DNA of 64,000 nt, taken from assembly GCA_026120185.1 (NCBI GenBank), contig JANUWF010001161.1, positions 692,001 to 756,000 of the forward strand. The letters run 5' to 3'. This document shows, in pieces, positions 35,682 to 48,704 of this stretch (position 1 is the first letter of the stretch; each line of letters starts with the position of its first letter). The DNA is from Voacanga thouarsii (Eukaryota; Streptophyta; Magnoliopsida; Gentianales; Apocynaceae). Under the pieces are notes generated by a model. The model was given only the letters and a program-made list of their open reading frames with translations, did no database searches and was not told the DNA's origin. Made by a program: the position numbers and the translations under genes.

Positions 35682-37641
35682 AAAATATTTGCTAAGTTTT
35701 TAGATGAATTGAAGGGGTATTTATAGTATTTTGAAAGGTGGGAACTCAAAAAAGCCGTTGGTGGGCCACTGCTAGCAGTTTCGAGCTGTTGGTGGCTAGG
35801 CAAAGGCCAAAATGCAATAGATGAACCCATTGCATGCTAGCCCACCGACACATGGGCGGTCCGCAAGGCGTGGCGAGCCAAGGATTTTTATATTTATAAA
35901 ATAATTAATTATAAAAAAATATTAATATTTTTAATAGTGTGTATATATTATATTATATTATATGTATACATATATATAATATATGTATTAAAAACTTAAT
36001 TATATATATTTATTTATATAATATAATTATTATGTAAGTAGATAAGTGTGCGTATATATAAATAAGTAAAATATAAATTTATATTTTATTTATATTATAT
36101 ATAATATAAGTATATATAAGTAATATATAAGAGATAATGTGTATGTAAATAATGGCTCCTCACAGGATTAGAGAATAACCAATCCTATGTGAATAATTAG
36201 ACAAAAAACAATTGGAATCGAAAAAATATTTGATTTTTTGACTTTTTTCGAATCAAAACATCTTGAAATTTTTTTACATAATATATGTATTGAGAACCGA
36301 TCCGAACCGTACAAAAACATCCCAAACTATATCGAACTGAATATATAGTCTCTCTCTCTCTCACACACATATATATTCAAAAAGAGAGATAAGATATTCT
36401 AATTTTTTTTTTCTAATGAGTAAAAGATTAGAAATAATAGAATCAATTCTAATTTCTTCATAATAAAAAATAAAAATTTATGACTAAATGATAAAAGTAT
36501 ATTAAAATTTAATATTACTATTTTTGGATTGATAATATTTCATTCGATATGACCGATTGAGATCTAGTCGATGACAATCGATCTTTTTTTTTTAATTATA
36601 CATTATTTTAAAACTTTATATATCATATTCAATTATATCATTTGTAAGATAAGATCATTAATATTTTTAATTATTTTATTTTTTTAAATTAAAGTTTTTA
36701 AGATTTTTAATAAAATTTTTAATATTTATCATTTTGGCCTAAAAATCAAAATCCATTATTTTAAATAAAATTTTAAAATATATTCTTAAAAATAGTTTTT
36801 TTTTATCAATGAATAAATTAATTTTATTTCTCTTAATATTTATAAGTTTATAACAACAATAATGCAAATAAATAAGTAAATTGATTATCAAATATATTTT
36901 TAAGTTTTAACACAATAAATTAATTAAAGTTTAATATCTACAATAAATTAATTAAAATTTAATATATAAAAATACAATCTAAATTTACTTTTAAAAATAA
37001 AAAAATCAAATAATTTTTTTGAGAATAATAAAATAATTTTTTAGTTACCTAAAAAATGAATAATACACAAGCCCCCTCTATTCAAATTAAAGTTCTCTCT
37101 TTTTGCCTTCTAACTACAATTTTCTCCATTCTTCTTACTTCTTATTCTTAGACGTATAGGTGTGAGCACCACTTTCACTTTTCTTATTCTCAAATGCCTA
37201 CCCCACCTAGAATAACCCATCCTCCATTTTCTCTAGTATGGTTCGACACTTAGCAAAGTGACAAAGTGGGAGAGAGAACTGAACTTTGCCTTCACTGGTG
37301 TCCAGATCTTACAATAAGCACTAAGTAGCCCCTAATCTCGACTTCAACTGAGTGAGATCTATGGCTTCACTGGCATCTGTTTCATACACCAGTGACCATC
37401 TGACTCATCACTTCAACATACAATCTTTTTTGGAACTTGGAAATTACAGTTCTTCAGAGTTCAGATCTAACATCAAAACTCAAAATTTTGATTACAGTTA
37501 ACTTCTTTTTTTTTCTTTCTTTTTGGAGGGGTCGAAAAAAGAGCCATTTGAGAAGATTGAAGTTTCAAAGTCTAAATAGAGCACCAATTAGTAGTAAAAA
37601 ATATGCCAATAACAATGTAAACAAATTTCTAATACTAATAG

Positions 37642-37684
<43 letters not shown>

Positions 37685-38010
37685 AATATTAATTTCTAAT
37701 GCTATAATTTTAATAGTACTATATATATACAACCAAATTTTTTTTTGTAATATTGCTTTGAGATTTCCTTTTGATTGCTACTTGTTGCAACAATTGTGTG
37801 TGTGTGTGTGTTTTTTTTTTTTTTTGGTAAATAAATAAATTCATGAATTTATTTGTTGTATTCTTTTTTCTATTTTAGATTAAATCCATGGAAAGGAGAT
37901 CAAACAATAAGAGGAGAGCAGTTGGCACAAAGGTTCAATGAAACATGAATCCACCACTATTACATGAAAAATCTCAAAGTGTAAGTGGAAATCATCCTCC
38001 AATCACAACT
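35682..38010. other. AT-rich intergenic DNA
   Basis: No gene recognised. It holds a (TA)n at 37646-37682, a (GT)n at 37795-37810, CT-rich runs near 36350 and scattered TCGGTTCGG-like remnants near 36290. The open frame at 37437-37838 crosses the microsatellite and has no domain. Confidence 0.5.
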
Positions 38011-40000
38011 TGTAATACCTCCGCTACCTACGTACCCCAAAAACCAAGAGTTTTTATAACTAAGTAAAGAAAAAAAAAACCTAATAAAATTATTAAAATT
38101 TATTACAAGAGAGCCTTAATACTTGTACAAATTCTCAAAGATGAAAAAATAAATAAAAAATCCCCAACTGAAAATACATAAACAAGAATAAAATCTTCGA
38201 TCTCTTAATCATGCTCAAACTTGTCAAATCTAGAGCTTCCTGAAAATCATAACACAAAGAGTGTGAAAATTACTTCCCAGTAAGTCCTCTGTGTGTTCTT
38301 GAAAATTTTAAAATCCTTTTGTGATGCAAATTTAAATAACTTGAAAGAAAACATTTGCAAGCCATTGCATGATAATCTTAAAGACATCGAGTGGTTGTTT
38401 GCATACTTTCACTTATCAAGACAAATCAATGCCCATTACAAAAGTCAAGAAGAAATGTTTCTTAAAAAAAATAAGCCACTCATTAAATAAATAAAATAAG
38501 CAGACTATGAAACCTTGTATTATAGTTCATTGTCATGAAATCTTGCATCATGACAAGGCACTGTGGAACCCTACATCACAATACAGTAGGTGATCAACCC
38601 ATCGGATAAGATACTTCTCCATCTCCCACTCAAATTTACTGTCTGTCCATCTCTAGACAATGACCCACCTAGATTGAGTTGCTAGCCCGGATTGGCCTGA
38701 CTTACTAGTATTGGCAACTTATTTAGAAAGAATTCATCTTCCGGAGGTGGCTTTCTACCGAAATACTTACTATAACCTTCAAAAATTAATACTAGTATTC
38801 TACCCTTATTAAATACTCAAAGTTTATGTATTTTGCTAAGGAATATTCTCAAACAAATACTTTTCTATTATCTTGAACATGCAAATATGGTTTAGTGTAG
38901 TTTTATTTGAAATCTTCATCAAGTAAGATTATTATTTTATTTTTAATGTCTATGCTTGATCAAAACATCATTTATTATAAAAAGGAAAAATTAACCATGC
39001 TTGCATTCTAAGTGTACAGCTCTCTTTAACAACGTATTCCAAATAACAATTGACTTACAAATTAGAGTATCATTTATCAAAGAATTCATACAAAAAACTT
39101 ATTTGATCTTCTTCACACAGAAATCATTACTGGTCTGCTATTTAACCACAAGTTCCAACACCGTCTATAAAAAAAAATTACAAAATTCCCAGTTACAATC
39201 TTATTCTAATGATCCATCCAGACACATATATCGAATATACTCATGTACAACATGATCACCTTAGATCATGCATTGCAACAACATATTCCCATAACCTCCT
39301 CAAATATCCCTAACAAAGGCTTACACCAATCATAGATTCAATTACAATACTTCATCAATTTAACCACAAAGTCCTAATCTTGAATAAATCATATAATCCT
39401 CAAGGCAAGTTTAAAAAAACATCGTATATTAGACAAATAGGTCTCTTAATACCATATGCATAACTAGATCATCATAATACTAGCATCTCAGCACACTCAA
39501 CTACTCTACTAGATGACATAAATCCCACATACCATCATCTCACATATATTCCATTCTTTGTAAAGCATACATTTACCATCATCTATTGACAACCAATGAG
39601 ACAAAATCATCATATTTCATACCATCAAAGCATCTAGATATGGTTTCCTATACAATCACAAGTTTTCAAATTAACAATAGTGTAAGTTAATGATCAAAGA
39701 GTGAAAACATAAGGATAAAGATTACTTGTTTAGAAGACAAGTTGTGTATTCCCTTGAAACGGTGAATGTTGTTTGAAGTTATGCGAGATTTGCTACAACC
39801 TTCCTATGTGAGAGTTGATCCAAGCAAAAGAAAGGTGAGAAGAAATATTAGCTTTGGTCTAGAAGAGAGGAGAAAGTAAAGAGAAAAATTTAGTGCTTAA
39901 CACCTTCCTTTTTGTTTAGAGATTGTTGAAGCTGAGAGGATGGAGAAGAACAACCCATGTGCCTTGATTCTTGAAGAGGAAATGAGAGAGACGAGAGGAA
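38011..40000 (-). mobile_element. 3' LTR of Ty3/gypsy chromovirus, distal segment
   Basis: On the minus strand this LTR starts at 46201 (TGTAATGCCCTAC), next to the polypurine tract, and ends at 38011 (GGTATTACA). Removing the inserted solo LTR at 40001-43887 gives ~4.3 kb. The distal part is collinear with 13,930-14,092 plus 23,600-24,218 on the plus strand, including a degraded GTTGAGTACTCAATAAGG near 38,810. Confidence 0.75.
39996..40000. repeat. Target-site duplication AGGAA (left)
   Basis: AGGAA precedes TGTAACATCCC at 40001 and recurs at 43888-43892. Confidence 0.85.
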
Positions 40001-41694
40001 TGTAACATCCCACTTTTTTACTTTCGATTGGCTATTTGTAATAGGATGAGAATTTGTACCGATGTCCAAAACAAAAGTTGATCGGTGTAATGAGATGAAT
40101 ATTTTGGTAGAATAATATTTTGTCGGGACCTAGATGTAATTATTGAATTTGTTCTACCCGTATTCTAAATTTTTGGAAAGCTATTGTTATAAACAAATTA
40201 AGAATTTAAGGGTATTCTAAAAAGAGAAATTGATCAATGCAATGAAACGCACGTTTTGGTGTGAATTATGCTATCCGGGGTATCGGAGGAATTTTCGTCA
40301 TTTTGACTGCACCCGCGACTTTGACCGCAAATTTGACCGAGTAGAGAAATAATTGAAGAATTTAAGTATTACCAATGGATTCAGTGGAATTTTTGGAGTT
40401 GAATGGTGAAGAAAAATATTTTTTCATTTCGGATTCGATTTTGGCCATTTTTAAAAAAAATAGAAAATCACGGTTAAAAATGGACGTGTGGCATTATGTG
40501 AATGGTGGATGAAAAAAAAATGTTAAAATACCATTGGGGGAGTAAAATATTTGTGGGATTATTAAATTACAAAAGCTTATTGAATAAGCTTAAGAATTAT
40601 CCATTTAAATTAAATCCACCAATAAGAATTTAGCTTTAAAATGGATAGCCCACAATGTTATTAATGTTGGTTGGCTTTGGATACTAGAGTAGTGGTGGAA
40701 GGGTGTAAAACAGCCAGAAATTCGTCCAAGAGAAGAACAAAAGGAAGGAGAGGAAGAAAAGAAAGGAAAAGGAAAGAAAAGCTAGGAAAAAATAGAGAAA
40801 AATGAGAAAAGTGAGAGAAGAAGAGTTCTTTGAGAGAAAAAGGGAAACTTGAAGCATTTTTCAGTAAATCAAGCTACAAACAGGGTAAACATTCAAGCTT
40901 CAAGAATTAAAGTTGTAGATTAAAGTATGAGGATTACTTTCATATAAATTTTGTTGGTAAATTCATGCTATTTATAAATTTTTCTCAAGAATTCAAGTTT
41001 GTTTACGAGGTTGTGTGTGTGTCGGTTGGTGACGAGGATTTTATGCTATGTTTTATATGGTTATTAAAGATGTTTTTATGACAATTTGATTGGTGGATCA
41101 TGGCTGCCAAAGAATCATGTGAAATATGAAGGAAAGCTAGACTAATTGTTAAAGAGAAATAATAGTTATTGTTGTTGTTTGAGAATGTTAAATTTGGTAT
41201 CGGAAAATATAGTTTACTGAGCTAAATATGTCTGAAAATCAGAGGTATGAAGGCTGTTTTAGTAACATTTGAGGAGGATTAAGTGATATATAAGTGTTTG
41301 GATTGAAGGAGAACAAAGAAAAGCATGAATAATGAAATTGAGATGAAACTATTGGGACTATTTTTGCCCAGTTCTGTGCCTTGGAAACTAGAATTATGGA
41401 AAAGGGCTTATACAAAATTAAAGTTAAGAGTCTTACGGTCGTTTTGGTATACCATAGAGCCAAAACAGAGTTGTGGATTGAAAGTTATGTCCAAAACAAA
41501 ATTATGTGTCAAAACTGCAAAATTTCAAAATTTTGCTTGGAACATGGACAAATTTAAAGATGATTAATTGTGTAATTTTGGATTAAATAATTAGAAAAAT
41601 ATGAAGTGAATCCCTTGTTTATGAAGGCATAAAGGATGTGGGAAAAGAAAAATGAAATAATTGATCAAACGATGAAAAAACGACGTGAACGAAA

Positions 41695-41790
41695 GTTGAA
41701 CGTTTTCCTTAACCGTCGGCCCCGTCGGTTGAACGTCGGCGAACCGTCAGGCATGCCGGCTACCCGTCGGCTGGATGTCAGCTAACCGTC
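41695..41790 (+). repeat. GTCGGC-rich short repeat patch
   Basis: Several imperfect copies of AACCGTCGGC / ACCCGTCGGCTGG within 95 bp, GC-rich against an AT-rich background. It lies inside the solo LTR. Confidence 0.6.
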
Positions 41791-42179
41791 TACTATTTTT
41801 CGGCCAAACACGATTTGACTCGAAAATGATGTTTGGTGTAAGTTTATCGGTAAACGACCAACGGAACGTTGAAAACGGTGGAAACGATGGTTGAACGCGC
41901 GTAAATGGAAAGAGTTTAATTAGGACACATGGTGAGTCCTTTCGATTTCTAAAATCCTTTTGAAAGCTAGTGTGCTTCACTTTTCCATGAAATACTATGT
42001 TTTATACCATTTTGGAAATTTCTGAATATGTTTAAGGTTTATCTGAGCAAGAATTATTTTATACCATTTTGGGCTCGATTGAACATCATAATTGGTTTGA
42101 AAACCTTATGGACGATTTAAGCATGAATTTGTGAATTTAGTCCTTTTTGAATTAAATATTTGAGATTTTCAAAAAATAG

Positions 42180-42560
42180 TAAATTTTAGAATCAGGTATT
42201 CATAAATTGACTGGAATGCCCTTATTGAAACATTTTATGGAAATATATTTGAAAACTTTGAATTTAATCCTCTTTTTGGAATTAGAATTCTGAATTTCTT
42301 GAAATGAGTTCCTTTTGGAATCGGGTATTTGGAAAATGATCTAAATGTCCTTATTGGAATGTTTTATGAAAACCTTTAGAATCGGGTATTCGGTAAATGA
42401 TCGAAATATCCTCATTGGAACTTTTGTGAATATTTTTCAAATTGGATAAGGGAAAAATAACATGAATACCCTCGAAAAGTCATTTGGAATCGAGCATGGG
42501 TAAAATTACTCGAATTCCCTTGGAAAATGACTTTTGTGATCACGTACGGGAAAAATATCC
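42180..42560 (+). repeat. Degenerate tandem repeat (TGGAATCGGGTATTCGG type)
   Basis: Five to six diverged units of ~60-80 bp around GGAATCGGGTATTYGGTAAA...TGTCCTTATTGGAA, inside the solo LTR. Non-coding. Confidence 0.6.
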
Positions 42561-43887
42561 CGGATACTCTTGGAAACATGTTTTGATGTCTAAACAGAAC
42601 TCTTTATCCTGTTTCAACATAATTTTAGAAAATGATCTCTCGTGATGAGATTGATATTTGGAAAACGACTTTTTGATCTCTGAAATTGTTTTATTGGCCT
42701 AATGTGCCAAGGAATGAATTGATTAGCTCTGCAAAGCCTATATGAAAAATTATTTGACTTACGAGTCAATGCAATCAAATTATGAAAAGTGTTGTTTTGC
42801 CCCAAAAATATTTTGATTTGAAAATCCTGTGGAATCAGATAACCCTTTGGTCTGATTAGTCAGACGGGATTGGTATTATTAACGTTGAGTACTCAATAAG
42901 GACTTTGATCTTTATACTAGCTCATGTTAGAGGTAGACGACCCCAAGTAACCTACCTAGTTCTGAGGATTGTCTTACTCCAAACAGGGCGACAGGATATT
43001 GAGATGAGTTGTCCTGACTAGCCGTTTAGCACCTGGCAATTACCGCGTCTGCGAACGCTTCTTATTTTAAGTCATTTGCTAGATGCCGGGCGGGAACACC
43101 TGGTGCGTTTGACTTCTTGCTACCTCGATGGTGATTAACATCAGGATTGAGACCCCTGGTTTATGATGGCAAGTAAAAGATTGTGTGCTGCAGTACACTA
43201 GGTATACCTGAACAGAAGTATGCTATGGTGTACTTATTCCGGCGATGCACGGTTAAGTTCTGGAGGTTGCGGTCTCAGTACAATGATACGTAGTGTCGAA
43301 GGCAATGGTTCCAGGACTTGCATGTGGATACAGGCCGACCTTCTGTTGGAGAAATGCCTGTAATTTGAAAATTAGGGCAAAGATTTGCAATTGAAATACA
43401 GTTTTCCAAAAATGATTGAGTTCTGAATGAACTCTTCGTTAAAGAGTTTTGAAATCATTTTTAATGAACAAATGATATGCTATTCCACAAAAAGTTTTAT
43501 GTACTCTGCCTCTTTGATAAAGTACTAGCACACATAGGACTCACTGGTTGATTTTTCACTCACATGTGTCTTTTGTCTTACTTTTTTGTAGGATCCGGAG
43601 TTGAGTGAACCTACAGATAGAGAACGATACCACAGTGACAGCAGAATAGGTCCGCACGTTTTCCTTTTGGATAATGTATCTTATTACTTATGTTGAATGA
43701 AAATTTTCATGTATGAGATTCTTTATTATATTATGTGTACGTGACCATCAGTATGGGTTGTTGTATGGATTTAGACCTTACATATTCTGTTGGTTTTTCG
43801 TTATAAAGACCCCTTGTCTGGGTAACTGGACGGGGCGACACCCGGTGTTAATATGCTTTCACTATTACCTTTAGTAGGGGTGTTACA

Positions 43888-43892
43888 AGGAA
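43888..43892. repeat. Target-site duplication AGGAA (right)
   Basis: Exact match to 39996-40000. Confidence 0.85.
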
Positions 43893-46201
43893 AGAATAGT
43901 GATTGTGTGGATTTCAAATGTAGTTGAGGGATTAGTGAGAAAGAGTGATCGAGAGAGAAAGAGTGTGTAGTGGGCTCATGTGTACTTGGATGTGATGAAG
44001 ATATAGGAAAGAGATAGAGGCTAAGAGAATATTTTCAATTATGTCGGTGAATCCTTAAAATGAATGTGATCGAGATGACTAGGTGTGTTCTAGTTAGGAT
44101 AAGATCTACAGAGTCCTTAGGAGCTATCTTAGGTCTTTTTAAATTTTAAACTTTGAAAGAGCTTGGTTAGAGAAAATGATAGTTGCTATGGTGGAGAAGA
44201 AGGTGGTACGGATGGGTGGTGATGGTGAACTCGAGAGAAAACAAGAAATGAAGAAAAAGAGAAGAAGCAGAGAATGAATGGTTCAGCTATGAAAGGAGGC
44301 CAATAGTAAGGAGACTAGATGAGCTAAGATGTTTGAGAGATTGTAGGAATTATCTTAGGCTCTTTTTTTCAAATTCAAAGTCATTTGAAAAGAGAAAAGA
44401 TGTCTGAAATCTAAGAGTGGAAAATGGAGCATGAGTGAGCTTGTTCGGATTCTATAGGAGGAAGAAGAGCATTGGAGCTGAGAGGGTGGTGTTTGACTTC
44501 TTGTTCAAGAGTGAAGAGAAGAATAATGGAGAGGAGAATAATATCTCATGTGCTCTGAAGGAAAGACTAAGAGAAGAGAAGAGTGATATGTGAGACTCGA
44601 GAATGTGATGTGTGAAAGGAAAGTAAAATGAAATGGAAGATGTATGACTTGAGTGAATTTTGGCTAGAAGAGGCTGGAAGTGAGATGAAAAGAAAGGAAA
44701 GTAGGAGATATATTTCGAATATGCACAAGCTAAGAAAAAACCAAGTAGAAGATGGAAGGGAGGAGATGATGTGTGTATGCTTTCGGACGTGTGATGAGTA
44801 GGAAGGAGTCAAATTCTTAGTCTTGTGTGAATGACCATAACAATGAATTTTTTAAATCTAATTTAAGTAGGAGAACAACTAGGAGTGTGTGTTATGCTTT
44901 TTGAATTCAATTGAGAAGAGTTGGAAAGAATGTAAAAAATGGATAAGAAGGATAAGAGAGGCCAAGACTAACCTTACTCATTGTGTGTGTTTAAAAGGAA
45001 GTAGAGGCCGAGAAAGGTGAAAGAAACAAGGGGGACCAGTTTCTCTTGATAAGTATGAGCTAACCTAGGAGAGTTTCTAGGAATCTTGAATTTGAATTGT
45101 ACCTACTTACTTGGAGGATTTTTAGCTTTGGTTTAGGGTGTCTCAGTGGTATGTGTGCAAGAAGGGAATCCAAGTGAAAAGGGGGAACACGAGTGAGCAC
45201 GGTTAAGAGAAGAAAGAAAATATGGAATGTATAAAGGGCTCTCATTTGTGTAAGGCTCTGTGAGGGAGAAAGAAGAAGATAGAGATATGCTTTATTTTCC
45301 CTTGGGAATTGAAGGGGGAAAAAACCAAGCAAAAGAAATGAAACCAAGCTAACTATTGGAAAATTTTTAAGAGCTGAATTAGGGACCTTAAAATTTAAAG
45401 AGAGTACATTTCAACTTCCAAAAGTGCCTTTTTTCAAGCCCTCCTCTTAGCTTCAGCCAAGCTAAAACAAAATATGAAGTAGATGGAAGTAGTTAGCCGA
45501 CTACCATGAGGAGAGAAGTAAAGATTCTCGGGACAAAATTGAATGAGACATTTATTTTCAAAAGAAACATAAAAGAGTGTTTTCTTAGGAGAAATATTAG
45601 AAATTTAAACTTGAACACACTAGTTTTCCTCCCTTCAAATTTCAAGCACTCAAATATGCTTAGAATCCCCTAAGTATCAGCTAGTTATAGTAAACACATG
45701 CTGGAGGAATTACTTTGAAAAGAAAACAAACTAAGAAGATTAAAGATAAAAAGTAGGAAAATAGGATTTCTAATTTTCATTTAAACTTCCTTAAGACATA
45801 AATCTTATGTCTTAGGAGTTCAAAATGAATCACAATGGTGGTTTGTAGGAATTAATTGGCCAATAGCAAAAGGAATAAAAATAGGGGAATTTTGAATAAA
45901 ATGAAATTTGAACTTAGGTTGTTAGGCAGCAATCTCAAAGCTCTAACCATCTCACTACATAATCCTTGCGTTCACTTCCATCTCATCAAATCATTTTACC
46001 TTTAGCTCATACTCAACTCATCACCTCAACTAATACCATCACTAATGAAAGACTATACATATAATCAAAATAAATACCCAATCAACCTAACTACCCAATA
46101 AAGCCACAAACATTCTAAGTAAAGCACATATCAATACATCAAAAATTCATATGCACATGTTAAATGTTATGGCTATGGGTGATTTTAAGTAGGGCATTAC
46201 A
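43893..46201 (-). mobile_element. 3' LTR of Ty3/gypsy chromovirus, proximal segment
   Basis: Contains the LTR start on the minus strand at 46201, directly after the polypurine tract (AAGAGGGGGAGGA, 46202-46214). Purine-rich GAGAGAAGA stretches are spread across it. The open frames on the minus strand at 44567-44812 and 45060-45347 have no domain. Confidence 0.75.
45902..45955 (-). other. tRNA-like motif inside the chromovirus LTR
   Basis: Minus-strand ATGGTTAGAGCTTTG (box A-like) and AAGTTCAAATTTC (box B-like) sit ~250 bp from the LTR start. The motif in the plus-strand LTR at 10372-10432 is at the same distance. No proper tRNA fold. Confidence 0.4.
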
Positions 46202-46214
46202 TCCTCCCCCTCTT
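46202..46214 (-). other. Polypurine tract of chromovirus
   Basis: Minus-strand AAGAGGGGGAGGA ends one base before the LTR TGTAATGCCC. Standard position and composition. Confidence 0.8.
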
Positions 46215-46467
46215 AAAGGAATGTCTTCTCGAAATTCACAGTATTGTACTTCTAAAGCAAATTTGGATACTTCCACTTAATCCATTTTTTTGTCTCCCAT
46301 GTAGCATCCTACGTTTTGTGATACTTTCTCAACACCTTCACCATTGGTATCTGCTTATTCCATAGTACCTTAATATTCTAGTCCAAGATCTTAACTGGCT
46401 TTTTCACATAGCTCAGGTCGAGATGCAACTGCACTGGTTCATCATTGAGTACTTGTTCTAGGTTAGG
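46215..46467 (-). pseudogene. Chromodomain-like end of integrase, degraded
   Basis: Minus-strand translation shows PVKILDWNIKVLWNKQIPMVKVL...TWETKK...KYPNLL interrupted by stops. This matches the integrase C-terminal chromodomain pattern (E-IL-D-R-NK-I--VKV-W-----ATWE-E--YP-LF) of plant chromoviruses. Confidence 0.6.
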
Positions 46468-46776
46468 TTAATAATTCTTGAGCTGAGATGCGTGAAATAT
46501 ATTATGTATTCTAGTCAAACCCTCTAGAAAATCTAATATATACGCGATAGGGCCAATTCTCTTGATTACCTGAAATGGTTCTAAGTTGTTCAAACTTAAT
46601 TTGCCTCCTTTCGGGTGCTTCAAAATTCCTCTACTAGGAGTCAACTTCAAGAATACCTTATCACCAACTTGAAACTTCAGTTCCCTTCTTCTATTATCTA
46701 CATAACTCTTATGCTTACTCTGAGCTACCTTCAATCTCTCTCTAATTAGCTTCACTTTATCCGTCATCTCCTGCAT
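46468..46776 (-). pseudogene. Gypsy integrase C-terminal region, copy 2
   Basis: Minus-strand protein with AQSKHKSYVDNRRRELKFQVGDKVFLK, RGILKHPKGGKLS, GPIAYILDF and IHNIFHASQLKNY. This is the conserved region between the integrase core and chromodomain. It repeats the region at 46972-47300 because of the 509-bp tandem duplication. Confidence 0.85.
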
Positions 46777-46971
46777 ACATACTTCTCTAGTAGATAGCTA
46801 TTCTGCCTGCTTTGAACTGCTTTTAGTCTCTCTCTAACTAGCTTCACTATTTCCGCCATCTGCTTACTATGTAGTACCTTAACATTCTGATCTAAAATCT
46901 TAACTGGATTTTCCACATAGCCTAAGTCAAGATGCAATTTCAGTGGTTCATCATTGAGTATGTGCTCCAGG

Positions 46972-47300
46972 TCAGGTTGGTACTTCTTGAGCTGAGATAT
47001 ATGAAATACGTAGTGTATTCCAGTCTAATCCTCTAGCATCCTCTAGCAAATCCAATCTATACGCGACAGGACCAATTCTCTCGATTACTTGAAATGGTCC
47101 TAAGTAGCTTGGACTTAATTTGCCTCCTTTTGGGTGCTTCAGAATTCCTCTACTAGGAGTTAGCTTCAAGAATGTCTGATCACTAACTTAAAACTCCCGT
47201 TTTCTTCTTCTATTATCTACATAGCTGTTTTGCCTGCTCTGAGCTGCCTTCAGTTTTTTTCTAATTAGCCTTACTTTATTCGTCATTTCCTGCATATACA
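46972..47300 (-). pseudogene. Gypsy integrase C-terminal region, copy 1
   Basis: Minus-strand LTPSRGILKHPKGGKLSPSYLGPFQVIERIGPVAYRLDL, preceded by degraded AAQSRQNSYVDNRRRK. It has a frameshift near 47,030, where the HNVFHVSQL-type motif is lost. First copy in element order. Confidence 0.8.
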
Positions 47301-47451
47301 CTTCTCCAATCTTATTGATTTATTCATCTTTCGTCCAACCCCAGTGAGGTACATAACACTTCCGTTTGTATAGTGCCTTATAGGGTGCCATCCCAATCAA
47401 AATCTGATAACTATTATTGTAAGCCAACTCAGCATAGGATACACTGCCAAT

Positions 47452-47859
47452 CTAGTTGTCCCTAAAATCTAGCATGCGTGCTCTAAGCATGTATTCCAAT
47501 ATTTGTATAACCCTGTTCGACTGACCATCAGTCTGTAGATATGCTGATGCACTGAATTTCAAAGTCGTCCCCATTAGCTCTTGAAACTTACCCCAAAACC
47601 TAAAAGTGAATATCAGATCTCGATCAGACATAATACTTGATGGTATACCATGTAACCTCACTACTTTCTCAGTGTAGATCCAAGCTAACTTCTCTATAGA
47701 ATCCCTTACATTTACTAGTATGAAGTGTGTTGTTTTTGTCAAACTGTCTACTACTACCCAAATGGTGTCCTTCTGTGATTTTGTCATAGGTAATCCGATA
47801 ATAAAGTTCATAGTCACCTCTTTCCACTTCCACTCAAAAATTGGCAACAGTTGTAGCAA
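47452..47859 (-). pseudogene. Gypsy integrase core
   Basis: 135 residues of the integrase core: PIFEWKWKEVTMNFIIGLP, VVVDSLTKTTHFI (first catalytic Asp), then LHGIPSSIMSDRDLIFTFRFW (second Asp), GTTLKFSASAYLQTDGQSNR, then the region of the catalytic Glu, which here reads VIQILEYMLRA. A degraded zinc-binding H2C2 region precedes it at ~47,880-48,000. The element lies on the minus strand and is 5' truncated. Confidence 0.85.
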
Positions 47860-48299
47860 TGCAGTTGCTTTAACTTTCTAACAAGTCAAATAGGTCGACA
47901 CATACTGTACCACCTCCTTTTACATGTCAAGTCACCAAAAAGCTTTCTTCAGGTCTTGATACATTTTTACTTCTCCTAGATAAATAGTATATTTGCTCTT
48001 ACATGCCTTCCTTAATATTTTCTTCTTTAACTCCTAGTCATTTAGCACACACATCTGACCACAAAAGTATAGTACTCTTACTTCGCTTACTCAAAAATCC
48101 TTACCTCATTTAATAATCTCCCTATTTTTGAAAGTCTGAAACTTAATATTGTCCTGTTGAGCCTTAATAATTTCTTGCTTTAAATCATGCATCAACCTTA
48201 GATTACTTATACAAATTCTCCCTTCCTACACTTCTGCTTCCTGAGCCAACTCTTCCTATACAACTTGAACTTCCTGCACTCTTAGTCTAGCCATCTTCA

Positions 48300-48690
48300 C
48301 CTTTCAAATCAATGCATCAGCTACTACATTGGCTTTCCTAGGATGATAGTTAATGGGGCATTAGTACTCCTCTAAGAATTCCATCCACCTTCGCTGTTTA
48401 AGATTCAGGTCCTTCTAAGTGAAGATGTATTTCAAACTGTTGTGATAAGTGAATATCTCATATTCTGCTCTATACAAGTAGTGTCGCCATTCAAGGCAAA
48501 AATAATAACGGCTAGCTCTAGATCATGTGTTAGATAATTAACATCATGTGGGTTCAATTTCCATTAAGTATAGGTTATAACCTTCCTATTTTGCATTAGT
48601 ACCACTCCCAATCCTTCCTTTGATGCATTAGTGTACAAAGAATATGACTTGCCCTCATCTGGCAAACTTAATGTAGGAGTTTTCATTAAT
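48300..48690 (-). pseudogene. Gypsy RNase H remnant
   Basis: Minus-strand SYSLYTNASKEGLGVVLMQNRKVITY, then NPHDVNYLTHDLELAVIIFALN, with stops between and after. This is the RNase H D/E pattern (YTDAS...GLG.VLMQ...HDLELA). It is inactive. Confidence 0.7.
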
Positions 48691-48704
48691 CTTCTTTTAA
48701 ACTC

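Larger units (their letters stand above)
40001..43887 (+). mobile_element. 3.9 kb gypsy-type solo LTR nested in another LTR
   Basis: It runs from TGTAACATCCCAC to GGGGTGTTACA with matching 5-bp target duplications and no internal coding domain. Orientation is set by GTTGAGTACTCAATAAGG (42,883) and a CACATAGGACTCACT block near 43,530, both in the same order as the solo LTR at 10.1-24.2 kb. It is therefore a divergent member of the same LTR type. Open frames within it have no domain. Confidence 0.85.
46368..47385. repeat. Tandem duplication, ~509-bp unit, in integrase 3' region
   Basis: 46368-46876 and 46877-47385 are parallel copies: GGTTCATCATTGAGT occurs at 46436 and 46945, and CTTTGGGTGCTTCARAATTCC-type blocks recur at the same spacing. 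The two copies differ at many positions, so the duplication is old. Confidence 0.75.
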
